This document shows positions 1 through 7,938 of a stretch of DNA of 49,494 nucleotides, in pieces. The DNA is from an uncultured Bacteroidales bacterium (GTDB taxonomy: Bacteria; Bacteroidota; Bacteroidia; Bacteroidales; CAIWKO01), in NCBI GenBank assembly GCA_903913285.1, contig CAIWKO010000046.1:1-49494 (forward strand), given 5' to 3'. Made by a program: the position numbers and the translations under genes. Position 1 is the stretch's first letter; each line of letters starts with the position of its first letter. The notes below the pieces were generated by a model. The model did no database searches. It was not told the DNA's origin and worked only from the letters and a program-made list of their open reading frames with translations.

Positions 1-486
1 TGTACCAACACGGCGTCAAAGTCCATTACTGTAAATGCATTGCCAACAGTTAACCTTGCAAGTTTCAGCAGCGTTTGTGTCAGCGCAGCACCCTTCACAT
101 TAACAGGCGGAACCCCGACAGGAGGAACATACAGCGGGACAGGCGTAAGTGCAGGTACCTTTAACCCTGCAACTGCCGGTGTGGGAACTTTTACAATAAC
201 CTATTCTTATACCGATGGTAATTCGTGTACAAACACGGCTTCAAAATCAATTACGGTAAATGCATTGCCTACAGTTAACCTTACAAGTTTCAGCAGCGTT
301 TGTGTCAGCGCAGCACCCTTCACTTTAACAGGCGGAACCCCGACAGGAGGAACATACAGCGGAACAGGCGTAAGTGCAGGTACCTTTAACCCTGCAACTG
401 CCGGTGTGGGAACTTTTACAATAACCTATTCTTATACCGATGGTAATTCGTGTACCAACACAGCGTCAAAGTCCATTACGGTAAAT
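1..486 (+). repeat. 225-bp in-frame tandem repeat in surface protein
   Basis: Two complete 225-bp units begin at about 37 and 262, and the array continues beyond the left edge (bases 1-36 match the end of a unit). The units differ at only a few positions, mostly silent, so the array was recently expanded or homogenised. A third unit from about 487 keeps the plan but is strongly diverged. Confidence 0.9.
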
Positions 487-978
487 GCATTGCCAACAGT
501 TAATATTACAGGTTTGGATAATCTTTATTGTATTGATGCAATATCTGTTGTGGTTACGGGAACGCCAAGCGGGGGAACCTTAAGCGGGGCAGGTATAACA
601 GGTAATACATTTAATCCTAATAATGCAGGAACAGGAACATATCCGATCGTCTATGCATTTACGGATGGGAATAACTGCTCAAATACTGATACAGTTTATG
701 TAACAGTAAGTCCATGCACAGGAATAAATTACAATAGTCAGGCTGATTTAATCAAGATATATCCGAATCCTGCAAATGATCTGCTTACGGTTGAAATTGC
801 TGAATTGAATGGAGAACCAATGATCAGGATTTATGATATGCAGGGACAGCTATTGATCAAACAAGCAATGCTTCAGTTGAAAATAGACATGGATATTAGT
901 GGTTTGGCTGATGGAGTTTATTTACTAAAAGTGAGCGACGGCAAGGGATTAATAGTGATGAGATTTGTGAAAGAATGA
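1..978 (+). CDS. T9SS-secreted repeat protein, 3' part (5' end outside window)
   Basis: The frame is open from base 1, so this is the C-terminal part of a larger secreted protein. It holds 75-residue repeats rich in Gly, Thr and Ser: two nearly identical full units, a fragment of an earlier one at the left edge, and a diverged final unit. Each unit has two cysteines and a GTFTITYSYTD-type strand, as in Ig-like or adhesin repeats of Bacteroidota surface proteins. The last 75 or so residues, from IKIYPNPAND through GVYLLKV to the basic end, form a type A sorting domain for the type IX secretion system. The protein should therefore be exported by Sec, then moved across the outer membrane by T9SS and attached to the surface or released. 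Its ligand or role cannot be read from this part. The repeat identity makes assembly collapse possible. Confidence 0.9.
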   Translation, partial: CTNTASKSITVNALPTVNLASFSSVCVSAAPFTLTGGTPTGGTYSGTGVSAGTFNPATAGVGTFTITYSYTDGNSCTNTASKSITVNALPTVNLTSFSSVCVSAAPFTLTGGTPTGGTYSGTGVSAGTFNPATAGVGTFTITYSYTDGNSCTNTASKSITVNALPTVNITGLDNLYCIDAISVVVTGTPSGGTLSGAGITGNTFNPNNAGTGTYPIVYAFTDGNNCSNTDTVYVTVSPCTGINYNSQADLIKIYPNPANDLLTVEIAELNGEPMIRIYDMQGQLLIKQAMLQLKIDMDISGLADGVYLLKVSDGKGLIVMRFVKE

Positions 979-1002
979 ATTTAATTTGAAATTTAACATG
1001 AG

Positions 1003-1042
1003 AAAACTCTCTTGGCTGGTTGGCTGCGGGAGTTTTTTTTTT
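1003..1042 (+). terminator. Rho-independent terminator after the T9SS gene
   Basis: AAAACTC (1003-1009) pairs with GAGTTTT (1030-1036) around a loop of about 20 bases, and the 3' arm continues into a run of T. It lies 25 bases past the stop codon at 978. Confidence 0.6.
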
Positions 1043-1074
1043 GAGAAAAGAGAAGCCAGAAGTCAGAAGTGTGA

Positions 1075-1317
1075 TCAGCCCTGGTTTTTGATGGGTATTT
1101 CGATATAATCGTGGTAGGTGATATGAATTTGTGAGGCCAGATCGGCGATGATATCGGCATCCCAATTATCTGGATAGATGCAGGAGGTATGTGCCGCATG
1201 ATCGAAGGTGCTGATAAACCCTACTTCGCAATTTAACACCGTATCGAAAAATGTGATGACGGTTGCCACTTTATTCTGTTGCTTGTCTCGTAAAAGATAT
1301 CTTTTTCGCGCTTTCAT
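1075..1317 (-). CDS. Small hypothetical protein (80 aa)
   Basis: This is an 80-residue open frame on the minus strand, converging on the T9SS gene. I do not recognise the family. The N-terminus is basic (MKARKRYLLRDKQQNK), followed by a mixed hydrophobic/acidic stretch with two cysteines (NCEVGFIS and HTSCIYPDNWDAD). There is no signal peptide or membrane segment, so a cytoplasmic protein is expected. An overlapping plus-strand frame (1208-1423) looks less protein-like. A second short minus-strand ATG frame begins at 1336 and stops after about 20 codons; either the gene starts at 1317 as given or this is an eroded fragment. Nothing nearby indicates a function. Confidence 0.45.
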   Translation of the reverse strand: MKARKRYLLRDKQQNKVATVITFFDTVLNCEVGFISTFDHAAHTSCIYPDNWDADIIADLASQIHITYHDYIEIPIKNQG

Positions 1318-1392
1318 CGGGTTTTTGGTTTGCCATAATATAAAACGCAGAATTTTAATTATTATTTGTTTTTATGATAAAAAAATAATGAA

Positions 1393-1428
1393 TACTTTTA
1401 CACATGCAAAGTGGTGGAAATGAATGCT
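1393..1428 (+). promoter_or_regulatory. Leader element copy 1 (promoter-like, repeated three times)
   Basis: TACTTTTACACATGCAAAG runs on through GTGGTGGAAATGAATGCT. The start resembles a -7 box (TANNTTT with A for the final G). The GTGGAAATGAAT part recurs at 3187-3220 and 5875-5905. It lies about 90 bases before the gene at 1521. Confidence 0.5.
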
Positions 1429-1520
1429 ACGTTATAAGCCAGCGTCGGGAGATGCAATCAAACAAAGATATAAACGGAACTTTATAATTTTATTTACAAA
1501 TCAAAACAACAACAGAAATT

Positions 1521-2441
1521 ATGAAACATAAAACTCTTACATCAACTTTTATTGCACTTTTATTTATTTCTCTTTCAACAAATCTTAGTTACGGACAAGA
1601 CTATTATGAAGTTTCAACGCCTCTTAATCCGGGGATGGCAAGAATAATTTTTCACAGAGGTGCGAATCTTTTGGGGGTTGCGGGTTCACACATCGTAATC
1701 GATAAGGGAGACAGTTTAAACTTTAACGGCTGCGTGTATGAAAATAAAACGTACACGACCAATCAATATAATTTTGGCAAGGCAGGAAATGTGAGGTTAT
1801 TATATCTTAAGATTAATTACAGAGAAGGTATAAAGTTGATCGGAAAAACACCTAAAGGCGACACCTATGTTGAAACCCCTTTTAATATAGCTGATTTTCC
1901 GACTATAAGTACAATACCGGGTCCCATTAAGAAAATTATTATTGATAATATTCCAATATCCGGGCTCGGAATTGTTGGGCATGCAGTAGCTGAAGAACTG
2001 GGATATTACAAAAATATTGATTCGAAAACACCTAATTGCAGAATAGTCGGCGCTGTTGAATCGGGAGATTCTTTTTTTTGGGACCGACCTGCCGGAACTA
2101 TGATCATTCAAAACATTACATCGGGTGGCGATCAGGCGTTTGCTCAACCCATAAAAGTTGAAGCAGGAAAAACCTATTCCGTAGAATATCACTATGCAAG
2201 TTCTAAATTTGATATTTCGGAAAGTAAGGGATTCAATGGGTCGAATAAAGACACTATTACAAATGAGAATATTATAAAAATGACAAAAGAAGGTTATACT
2301 GCTGACTTTATCATTGCTCTGATACATAAGGGAATTTGCAAATTTGCTTTAAGTTCGGGTGAAATTGCCCGACTAAACAGACAACTAGTATTTCCGGAGG
2401 TAATAGAAGAAATGAAGAAATGTGCAAATACAAGAAAATAG
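1521..2441 (+). CDS. Exported DUF2846-like protein with C-terminal helical motif
   Basis: The first 25 or so residues are a Sec signal peptide ending near SYGQ. Two parts resemble DUF2846-type lipoprotein domains: GMARIIFHRG near residue 38, and around residue 185 WDRPAGTM, followed further on by a strand with GKTYSVEY. Residues about 248-300 (NENIIKMTKEGYTADFII, then a Phe-rich helix and VIEEM) match a small helical motif often found at the end of bacterial envelope proteins, of the general form ii-x-M-x3-G-x3-x-iI. The substrate or partner is unknown. No lipobox cysteine is present, so a soluble periplasmic protein is likely. It is followed after 21 bases by another exported protein, so the two are probably co-transcribed. 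A repeated leader element lies about 90 bases upstream. Confidence 0.65.
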   Translation: MKHKTLTSTFIALLFISLSTNLSYGQDYYEVSTPLNPGMARIIFHRGANLLGVAGSHIVIDKGDSLNFNGCVYENKTYTTNQYNFGKAGNVRLLYLKINYREGIKLIGKTPKGDTYVETPFNIADFPTISTIPGPIKKIIIDNIPISGLGIVGHAVAEELGYYKNIDSKTPNCRIVGAVESGDSFFWDRPAGTMIIQNITSGGDQAFAQPIKVEAGKTYSVEYHYASSKFDISESKGFNGSNKDTITNENIIKMTKEGYTADFIIALIHKGICKFALSSGEIARLNRQLVFPEVIEEMKKCANTRK

Positions 2442-2462
2442 GAAACAAATACATTTAAAAAA

Positions 2463-3155
2463 ATGAGACGAATAATTATCATCATACTTTTACTGATTTC
2501 TTTTAATGTTTCATCGCAGGAAAAAAGTGTGGAATACAATAATGATTACCACCACAGGAATACAAAAATTGCTATTATTTCTGGGAAAATTGCAACTCTT
2601 GGTAACATAAAATCATTTAATGTGATTTTAAAAAATAAGGATTTGATTTTGGGAGGAACGGAAGTTGGTGCTAATGATGTTGTTTTCGCTGGTTCAATTT
2701 TAAAAAGTGAGAAACTGACTGATAAAATAAATGGAGAACCTGATTCTTTGTATATAAAAAGGAAGGTCGAAGAATTAAATATAAAGAAAGCAGGAAAGGG
2801 TGATAAATGGAAAAAGGATTGGGAAACCACTGCTTCATATTTTTTGCCTGCTCTTATCGGAGGATATTTGGAGGACGCTGTGGACTCAAAAATACCTACA
2901 ATTGTTAAAGGAAAAAATACAGATTATACAATGATTATACGCCCGGTTTTTATTAAATACGATGAATTTAACGGTCATTCTATTGGGACATATATTGATA
3001 TTGTCAAATCTGACAATCATAATGAGATAATTGTAAGACTCCTAATAAATTCACAACGTTATTATTCAAGTAAAGAATATCCAGGAATGGAACCATCAAT
3101 ATTTTATACTATTGGTAAAGAACTGGCAGCTTTCTTTAAAAAGGATGTATTTTAG
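2463..3155 (+). CDS. Exported protein of unknown function (230 aa)
   Basis: The start is a typical signal peptide (MRRIIIIILLLISFNVSSQ) and the rest is a soluble domain rich in Lys, Asn and Ile with no membrane segment. I do not recognise the family. The middle has a charged stretch (KAGKGDKWKKDWETTASYF) followed by a hydrophobic GG-containing turn. The last 90 residues look like alternating beta strands, including IVRLLINSQRYYSS. The gene begins 21 bases after the DUF2846-like gene, so a shared transcript and perhaps a shared envelope process are likely. No catalytic motif is visible. Confidence 0.65.
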   Translation: MRRIIIIILLLISFNVSSQEKSVEYNNDYHHRNTKIAIISGKIATLGNIKSFNVILKNKDLILGGTEVGANDVVFAGSILKSEKLTDKINGEPDSLYIKRKVEELNIKKAGKGDKWKKDWETTASYFLPALIGGYLEDAVDSKIPTIVKGKNTDYTMIIRPVFIKYDEFNGHSIGTYIDIVKSDNHNEIIVRLLINSQRYYSSKEYPGMEPSIFYTIGKELAAFFKKDVF

Positions 3156-3186
3156 ACCAAATTAAATTAAGGTGCATAAATATGTA

Positions 3187-3220
3187 TTTTTACATTGCAA
3201 AGAAGTGGAAATTAATGCTG
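3187..3220 (+). promoter_or_regulatory. Leader element copy 2
   Basis: TTTTACATTGCAAAGAAGTG followed by GAAATTAATGCTG matches the elements at 1393 and 5875 apart from a one-base deletion and a few changes. It lies about 183 bases before the outer membrane protein at 3404. The 248-bp gap between 3155 and 3404 holds no convincing gene. Confidence 0.5.
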
Positions 3221-3403
3221 GGATATGCGAAGGTAGCAAGGTTCGACATATTTTCTTTCCATTATTCTTAATGGTTGTTAATTTGCCTTATTACAACGCT
3301 GCTAAACTTATCATAAAAATATCATCTCATTTTTATACTTCAAAACTTGTAACTTTCTGACCACATCAGAGTCTTATAGGAGATCAAAAAACACTTAATC
3401 TCT

Positions 3404-5767
3404 ATGAAGAAAATTGCGCTTGCATTTTTTACTGTTACCCTCCTACTGTCAAAAGTATCGTTTTCGCAGGAAAGCATTCAAATAACCGGTCAGATAAAGA
3501 ACAATGAAACTAAAGAAAAAATAGAATTCTGTAACGTTTTAGTAATAAACACTAAAGACAGTCTTATTACTATGGGAGCGAGCAATCAGAATGGCTTTTT
3601 TTCGCTTACGGTAGCTGCAGGTTATTATAAACTTATTTTTAGCATGATAGGTTATAAAACCGATACAACAGGCATTATTGCAGTTGGCGAGAATAAGTTT
3701 CTGGGCGTTATACAGTTGAAACCTTCGGTGGTGAATCTGAAGGAGGTGTCGGTAACAGAAAGTTCGAGAGAAACCCAAACCGACCGCGATGTGCAGATCG
3801 TTACCGAAAAAATGAAATACGGAGCGGCAACCACTCAGGATGTGCTGACCCGGGTTTCGGGAGTTGGTGTAGACCGATACAGCAACACCATAAAGGTTGA
3901 TAACGACGCGAAAGTTATTATTCTGGTTGATGGCATTGAAAAAGACCAGCAATACATAAAAAACCTGTCGCCCGACCGCCTGAAGAAGATAGAAGTGATA
4001 CGCGATCCGGGAGGAAGATATGCCCTTGAGGGTTATTCGGCTGTGATAAATATTATCCTGAAAAAAGACTATCAGGGCACAGAGATATTTGCAGATGACA
4101 GCTTTATTGCCGACCCCGATGCCCTGAAAACCGATTACATTCCCGTTTCGAACAACTTTTCGGCCACCGTGAATTATGTTTACAACAAGGTGAATTTGTA
4201 TGCCAAATATGATAACAACATTGCCAAATTCAACTTCAATACCTTCGATAAAAAAGAGTATTATAACGGATTGCTTATTGAACACAATCCTGTTTCGAAC
4301 TCTGATCTGAACACTAAAATTAATCAGCTAAGTCATAACTTCACATTGGGATCGGATTATTACATCAACCCGAAACACACCCTGAGTTTTGAAGCCAATT
4401 TGTCGATGCAGCCAAAGAGCTATAATGGCAATAGCGAGTATGATCATGTGGTTGGCAGTTTGAACGGAAGTTTACTGAGCAGCGATACGAGTATGACCAA
4501 AAGCACTTCATCGACCAGAAGTATGTATGCCTCTCTGTTTTATGAAGGCAATATAGATGAAAAGAACGTTATCAATTCAAATTTCACGTTTTTGAACTAT
4601 AACAATAACTATACAAACCTGTTCTCGCAAAAAGATATGAATATAAACGAAGCGGGAACCGATAACGAAAACTCCACCAAGTTTTATCTGGAATATACTC
4701 ATACGTTTAAAAACCGATCGTCGCTGCAGGTAGGTTACGGCAATACCTGGGAAGGACTTAACAGCAATTTTATATCGGATACCAGCAGCAAATTCAAGTA
4801 TACGGATATGCGCCACAAATTGTATTCGTATTATTCGTGGCAAATAGCAAAACGATTCAGTATCAAGATCGGAGCAGCGGGCGAAACCAGCAACCCGAAT
4901 TCGGATGGAATGAAAAGGTCGTATGTAATTTTTCAGCCCTATCTCGATATTAAAATAGATGCGTCGAAGAATTTGATTTTCAAGGCAAAATATCGTTCGG
5001 GTAGCACCTACCCCGAAATCAGCCAAACCAACCCCTACTCGGTTTTTATTGATATGCAAAGTGTGAGAACCGGTAATCCGAATCTGAGGCCCGAGGTGGT
5101 GAATAAAATATCGTTGCAAACCACCATTTTACAAGGCCTGATAAACATAGAACCCTATTATCATTTCTCGAACAATTATATTACCGAGACAGGCATCTTC
5201 AGGCCTGACGGTATTTTTGAATACACTACAAGCAATGCGGGTAAATATAAAAGCTTTGGTGTTGAGGCCAGTGTAACCATACCTTTTGGGAAGAACGTCT
5301 TTTTGGAATCGAGTGCAAATGTGTTTTTCAACAGTATAAAATATGCAGACAGAACAAACAAAGTGAACGATTTTTCGATGAGCGGACAATTGATATACCA
5401 AAACCATAAAGCAAAAACACTGCTCGGTATGCAATATCAGAAAGCCAATCAAAAGAACATCACAGCTCAGGGATATAACACCGGGAATAATGATTACTGG
5501 ATATTGTTTGTGAGACAGCCATTTTTAAAAGAAAGGCTTACCTTACAATTTGTATATATTACGCCTATTTCTCTGGGCGTTAATTACAAACAAGGCAATT
5601 TTATCAATACAGATTATTATAAAGAAAGCAAATATAACAACATCGAACTGCTAAAAAACATCATGATACTTCAGGTTACCTATCGTTTTAACAAAGGAAA
5701 ATCGGTTAACAAGAAAGAAAAAGAGATCGAAAAAATTGATGAAAAGAAGAGCAAGGGGATATTTTAA
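3404..5767 (+). CDS. Outer membrane beta-barrel protein, TonB-receptor-like
   Basis: The 787-residue protein has a signal peptide (about 1-21, ending FSQE), a carboxypeptidase-regulatory-like beta sandwich (about 24-105, with GQIKNNETKEKIEFCNV and GFFSLTVAAGYY), and a plug domain (about 120-220, with ILVDGIEKDQQ and KKIEVIRDPGGRYALEG). A long beta-barrel region rich in Tyr, Asn and Phe follows, with GNPNLRPE near residue 560. This is the layout of the outer membrane beta-barrel family (OMP_b-brl_3) related to TonB-dependent receptors. There is no SusD-like partner, so glycan import is not indicated. The end is unusual: after the last strand (VTYRFNKG) a Lys/Glu-rich tail of about 25 residues follows instead of ending in an aromatic residue. 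Cargo is unknown. Confidence 0.88.
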   Translation: MKKIALAFFTVTLLLSKVSFSQESIQITGQIKNNETKEKIEFCNVLVINTKDSLITMGASNQNGFFSLTVAAGYYKLIFSMIGYKTDTTGIIAVGENKFLGVIQLKPSVVNLKEVSVTESSRETQTDRDVQIVTEKMKYGAATTQDVLTRVSGVGVDRYSNTIKVDNDAKVIILVDGIEKDQQYIKNLSPDRLKKIEVIRDPGGRYALEGYSAVINIILKKDYQGTEIFADDSFIADPDALKTDYIPVSNNFSATVNYVYNKVNLYAKYDNNIAKFNFNTFDKKEYYNGLLIEHNPVSNSDLNTKINQLSHNFTLGSDYYINPKHTLSFEANLSMQPKSYNGNSEYDHVVGSLNGSLLSSDTSMTKSTSSTRSMYASLFYEGNIDEKNVINSNFTFLNYNNNYTNLFSQKDMNINEAGTDNENSTKFYLEYTHTFKNRSSLQVGYGNTWEGLNSNFISDTSSKFKYTDMRHKLYSYYSWQIAKRFSIKIGAAGETSNPNSDGMKRSYVIFQPYLDIKIDASKNLIFKAKYRSGSTYPEISQTNPYSVFIDMQSVRTGNPNLRPEVVNKISLQTTILQGLINIEPYYHFSNNYITETGIFRPDGIFEYTTSNAGKYKSFGVEASVTIPFGKNVFLESSANVFFNSIKYADRTNKVNDFSMSGQLIYQNHKAKTLLGMQYQKANQKNITAQGYNTGNNDYWILFVRQPFLKERLTLQFVYITPISLGVNYKQGNFINTDYYKESKYNNIELLKNIMILQVTYRFNKGKSVNKKEKEIEKIDEKKSKGIF

Positions 5768-5874
5768 TAGCGGCTTGATATATCTTCGTTTATAATAGAA
5801 ATATCCGGCAAAAACCAAGCAGGCAGATGTTGTGTCTTTATTTTAATTTTTCTATTAAGCGACTAATTAAACTG

Positions 5875-5905
5875 TATCTTTACAAATGCATAATGGTGGA
5901 AATGA
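5875..5905 (+). promoter_or_regulatory. Leader element copy 3
   Basis: TATCTTTACAAATGCATAAT followed by GGTGGAAATGAAT matches the elements at 1393 and 3187. The start fits the -7 form TANNTTTG except for the last base. It ends about 42 bases before the ATG at 5948, a position that suits promoter plus leader. Confidence 0.55.
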
Positions 5906-5947
5906 ATATAGCACCATTAAAAAGAAATCTTAAAAAACATAAATAAT

Positions 5948-6553
5948 ATGGGAACTGCAAACGTTGAATTAATGAAACAAGCCCGCGAAGCTTTGGCAGG
6001 CAGATGGGGTTTGGCAATTGGCAATTATCTGTTGTATGGTGTAATCATTGCAGGTGCCTCGTCTTTACCTAATCATACGGGCAATGTTGCTTCACTAATT
6101 TTGGGTGGCCCCATGATGCTGGGTATGGTTATATTTTCGTTGGCCTTATCGCGCAAACAGGAAGCAAGATCAGAACAGTTGTTCAGAGGGTTCAGGCGCT
6201 TTGGTATTGCCTTGGGAACTTACTTGTTGATGATGCTTTTTATTTTTTTATGGATGCTTTTACTTATAGTACCCGGCATTATTGCTGCCATTTCGTATTC
6301 CATGACCTTTTATATTCTTGCAGAGGACGAATCAATAGGCGCTACGGCTGCGCTTGAAAAAAGCAATAAAATGATGTATGGTTATAAATGGAAATATTTT
6401 TGTCTGTATTGGAGGTTTTTCGGATGGTTTTTGCTGAGTATCTTAACGCTGGGAGTTGGTCTTTTATGGCTTGTGCCTTATGTGGAGGTTAGCAGAGCCA
6501 AATTCTATGATGATATAAAAGGAGCAGCCGAAATAGCTGCATTAAGTATTTAA
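5948..6553 (+). CDS. DUF975-type integral membrane protein
   Basis: The 201 residues carry a short amphipathic N-terminus (MKQAREALAGRWGLAIGNY) and about five membrane segments: near 22-40, 48-66, 90-122 (long, with LLMMLFIFLWMLLLIVPG) and 150-180. The VPGIIAAISYSMTFYILAED motif followed by LEKSNKMMYGYKWKYF is characteristic of the DUF975 family, which is related to the membrane domain of some glycerophosphodiesterases. The exact function is unknown. The gene stops 9 bases before the VOC protein, so the two share a transcript, most likely from the leader element at 5875. Confidence 0.8.
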   Translation: MGTANVELMKQAREALAGRWGLAIGNYLLYGVIIAGASSLPNHTGNVASLILGGPMMLGMVIFSLALSRKQEARSEQLFRGFRRFGIALGTYLLMMLFIFLWMLLLIVPGIIAAISYSMTFYILAEDESIGATAALEKSNKMMYGYKWKYFCLYWRFFGWFLLSILTLGVGLLWLVPYVEVSRAKFYDDIKGAAEIAALSI

Positions 6554-6562
6554 AAAAAAATA

Positions 6563-7012
6563 ATGACCCAAAATAAAATCATTCCCTGTCTTTGGTTTTG
6601 CACCAATGGCGGTAACATTTCGAAAGTTGTTGACTATTACAAAACTGTTTTTGGCAACGATCTTGAAGAAGGAAATATTATTCCTCTCGGCGAAACACCC
6701 AGCGGAAACACCGAAATCTGTGAAGTAACGATCTTTGGGCAGAAGTATTCGTTGATGAGTACTGAAAAAGAACATCATCCGTTAAACGATGCATTCTCGT
6801 TTACCATCAATTGTGAAGATCAAAAAGAGATCGATAAGTTCTGGGACTATTTTACCAGAGAGGGCGAAGAATCGCAATGCGGCTGGTGTATAGATAAATA
6901 TGGACTACGCTGGCAGGTTTTGCCTGAGAATTTTGGTGAATTGATGAGTAAGCCAAATTCCATGGAAGTGATGATGTCGCAAAGGAAGATCGTGATAGGG
7001 GAATATTTATAA
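6563..7012 (+). CDS. VOC-superfamily protein, PhnB / 3-dmu-9_3-mt type
   Basis: The 149 residues follow the PhnB-like branch of the vicinal oxygen chelate fold. IIPCLWF begins the first beta-alpha-beta unit, YYKTVFGND follows, and ICEVTIFGQKYSLMS gives the central strands. The end of the domain has FWDYFTREGEESQCGWCIDKYGLRWQVLP. The C-W-x-D-x-x-G-x-x-W-Q pattern is typical of the 3-demethylubiquinone methyltransferase-like domain, whose name is historic; these are not methyltransferases. A metal-dependent role is possible but the substrate is unknown. The gene is co-transcribed with DUF975. Confidence 0.85.
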   Translation: MTQNKIIPCLWFCTNGGNISKVVDYYKTVFGNDLEEGNIIPLGETPSGNTEICEVTIFGQKYSLMSTEKEHHPLNDAFSFTINCEDQKEIDKFWDYFTREGEESQCGWCIDKYGLRWQVLPENFGELMSKPNSMEVMMSQRKIVIGEYL

Positions 7013-7114
7013 TAAACAACATCTCTCCAACAGTAGCTTATATACCCTTTTGCTTAGCCCGAGAGTAATACTAAAATGTCCAAACTTTAGACACTTCAGG
7101 CACTCAAAAAAAAG

Positions 7115-7122
7115 TTATCTTT
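7115..7122 (+). promoter_or_regulatory. -7 promoter box for ppa
   Basis: TATCTTTG matches TANNTTTG exactly and lies 13 bases before the ATG at 7136, so the transcript should have a very short leader. No clear TTG is seen at the -33 position. Confidence 0.6.
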
Positions 7123-7135
7123 GCAAAAAAATACC

Positions 7136-7792
7136 ATGAATAAATCAATCGACCCCATCGGAAAACTCATGGGATTGCGCTACAAATCGCATCCCTGGCA
7201 TGGCATCGACCTGGGGCCTCAGGCTCCCGAAGTTCTCACCTGCTTCATCGAAGTAGTTCCTTACGATACGGTTAAATACGAGATCGACAAATCGAGTGGT
7301 TATCTAAAAATTGACCGTCCTCAAAAATATTCGAACATCATTCCTGCACTTTATGGTTTCATTCCGCAAACTCATTGTGGTAACATCCATGCAGCTATCA
7401 CCAACAAAGCTTTAGACCGCACCGATATCATCGGCGACAACGACCCCTTGGACATTTGTGTGCTTACCGAAAAAGAGATCACTCATGGCAACTTGCTGGT
7501 TAAAGCCCGCCCGATTGGCGGTTTTCGCATGGTGGACCGCAACGAAGCCGACGATAAAATTATCGCCGTATTGATAGATGATGCCGTGTATGGCGATTAT
7601 CAGGATATTTCCGATTGTCCTCCAGCCGTTATCAACCGTTTGAAACATTATTTCCTTTCTTATAAAGATATGCCGGGTGAAAAACGCGGTGTGGAGATCC
7701 CCGAAATTTATGCTAAAGAAGAAGCCCTGAAAGTGATACGTTCTACTATGGAAGACTATCGCATATATGTGGAAAAACTTCTTTTCAGTTAG
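7136..7792 (+). CDS. ppa: Inorganic pyrophosphatase (family I)
   Basis: This enzyme hydrolyses pyrophosphate to two phosphates and so pulls biosynthetic reactions forward in the cytoplasm. The 218-residue protein has the family I metal-binding signature GDNDPLDICVL (Asp101, Asp103 and Asp106), an upstream YGFIPQT strand and later DDKIIAV and KHYFLSYKDMPG, in the usual order. The start is the ATG at 7136: an upstream TTG at 7121 overlaps the -7 box and cannot be translated from that promoter. The length is slightly greater than the E. coli enzyme because of an N-terminal extension (MGLRYKSHPWHGIDLGP) usual in Bacteroidota. It appears to be transcribed alone. Confidence 0.95.
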   Translation: MNKSIDPIGKLMGLRYKSHPWHGIDLGPQAPEVLTCFIEVVPYDTVKYEIDKSSGYLKIDRPQKYSNIIPALYGFIPQTHCGNIHAAITNKALDRTDIIGDNDPLDICVLTEKEITHGNLLVKARPIGGFRMVDRNEADDKIIAVLIDDAVYGDYQDISDCPPAVINRLKHYFLSYKDMPGEKRGVEIPEIYAKEEALKVIRSTMEDYRIYVEKLLFS

Positions 7793-7880
7793 TTCAAAGT
7801 TCTGAGTAATATACTAATCTTGACTCATGGCTATTGGCTTATTGGCAAACTATTAACTTGCTACTATTTTCTTTGGTTTT

Positions 7881-7912
7881 TTTGCCTGATTCAAAAATAA
7901 TTTGTAGGTTTG
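7881..7912 (+). promoter_or_regulatory. Promoter of the metB-like/hom operon
   Basis: TTTG (7881-7884), a 20-base spacer and TAGGTTTG (7905-7912) closely match the Bacteroidota housekeeping promoter (TTTG, about 19-20 bases, TANNTTTG). The ATG follows 26 bases later. I looked for a SAM riboswitch in this 146-base gap and did not see one. Confidence 0.7.
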
Positions 7913-7938
7913 ACAACTTTTAAAAAACTAAAAAAAAC

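Noticed and set aside
1208-1423. 71-residue plus-strand frame
   Set aside because: It overlaps the better minus-strand frame at 1075-1317 and runs into the leader element.
3172-3360. 62-residue plus-strand frame
   Set aside because: It runs through leader element copy 2 and has no protein-like features.
7793-7938. SAM riboswitch before the methionine-pathway genes
   Set aside because: No conserved stem set was found; the gap is explained by a promoter 26 bases from the start.
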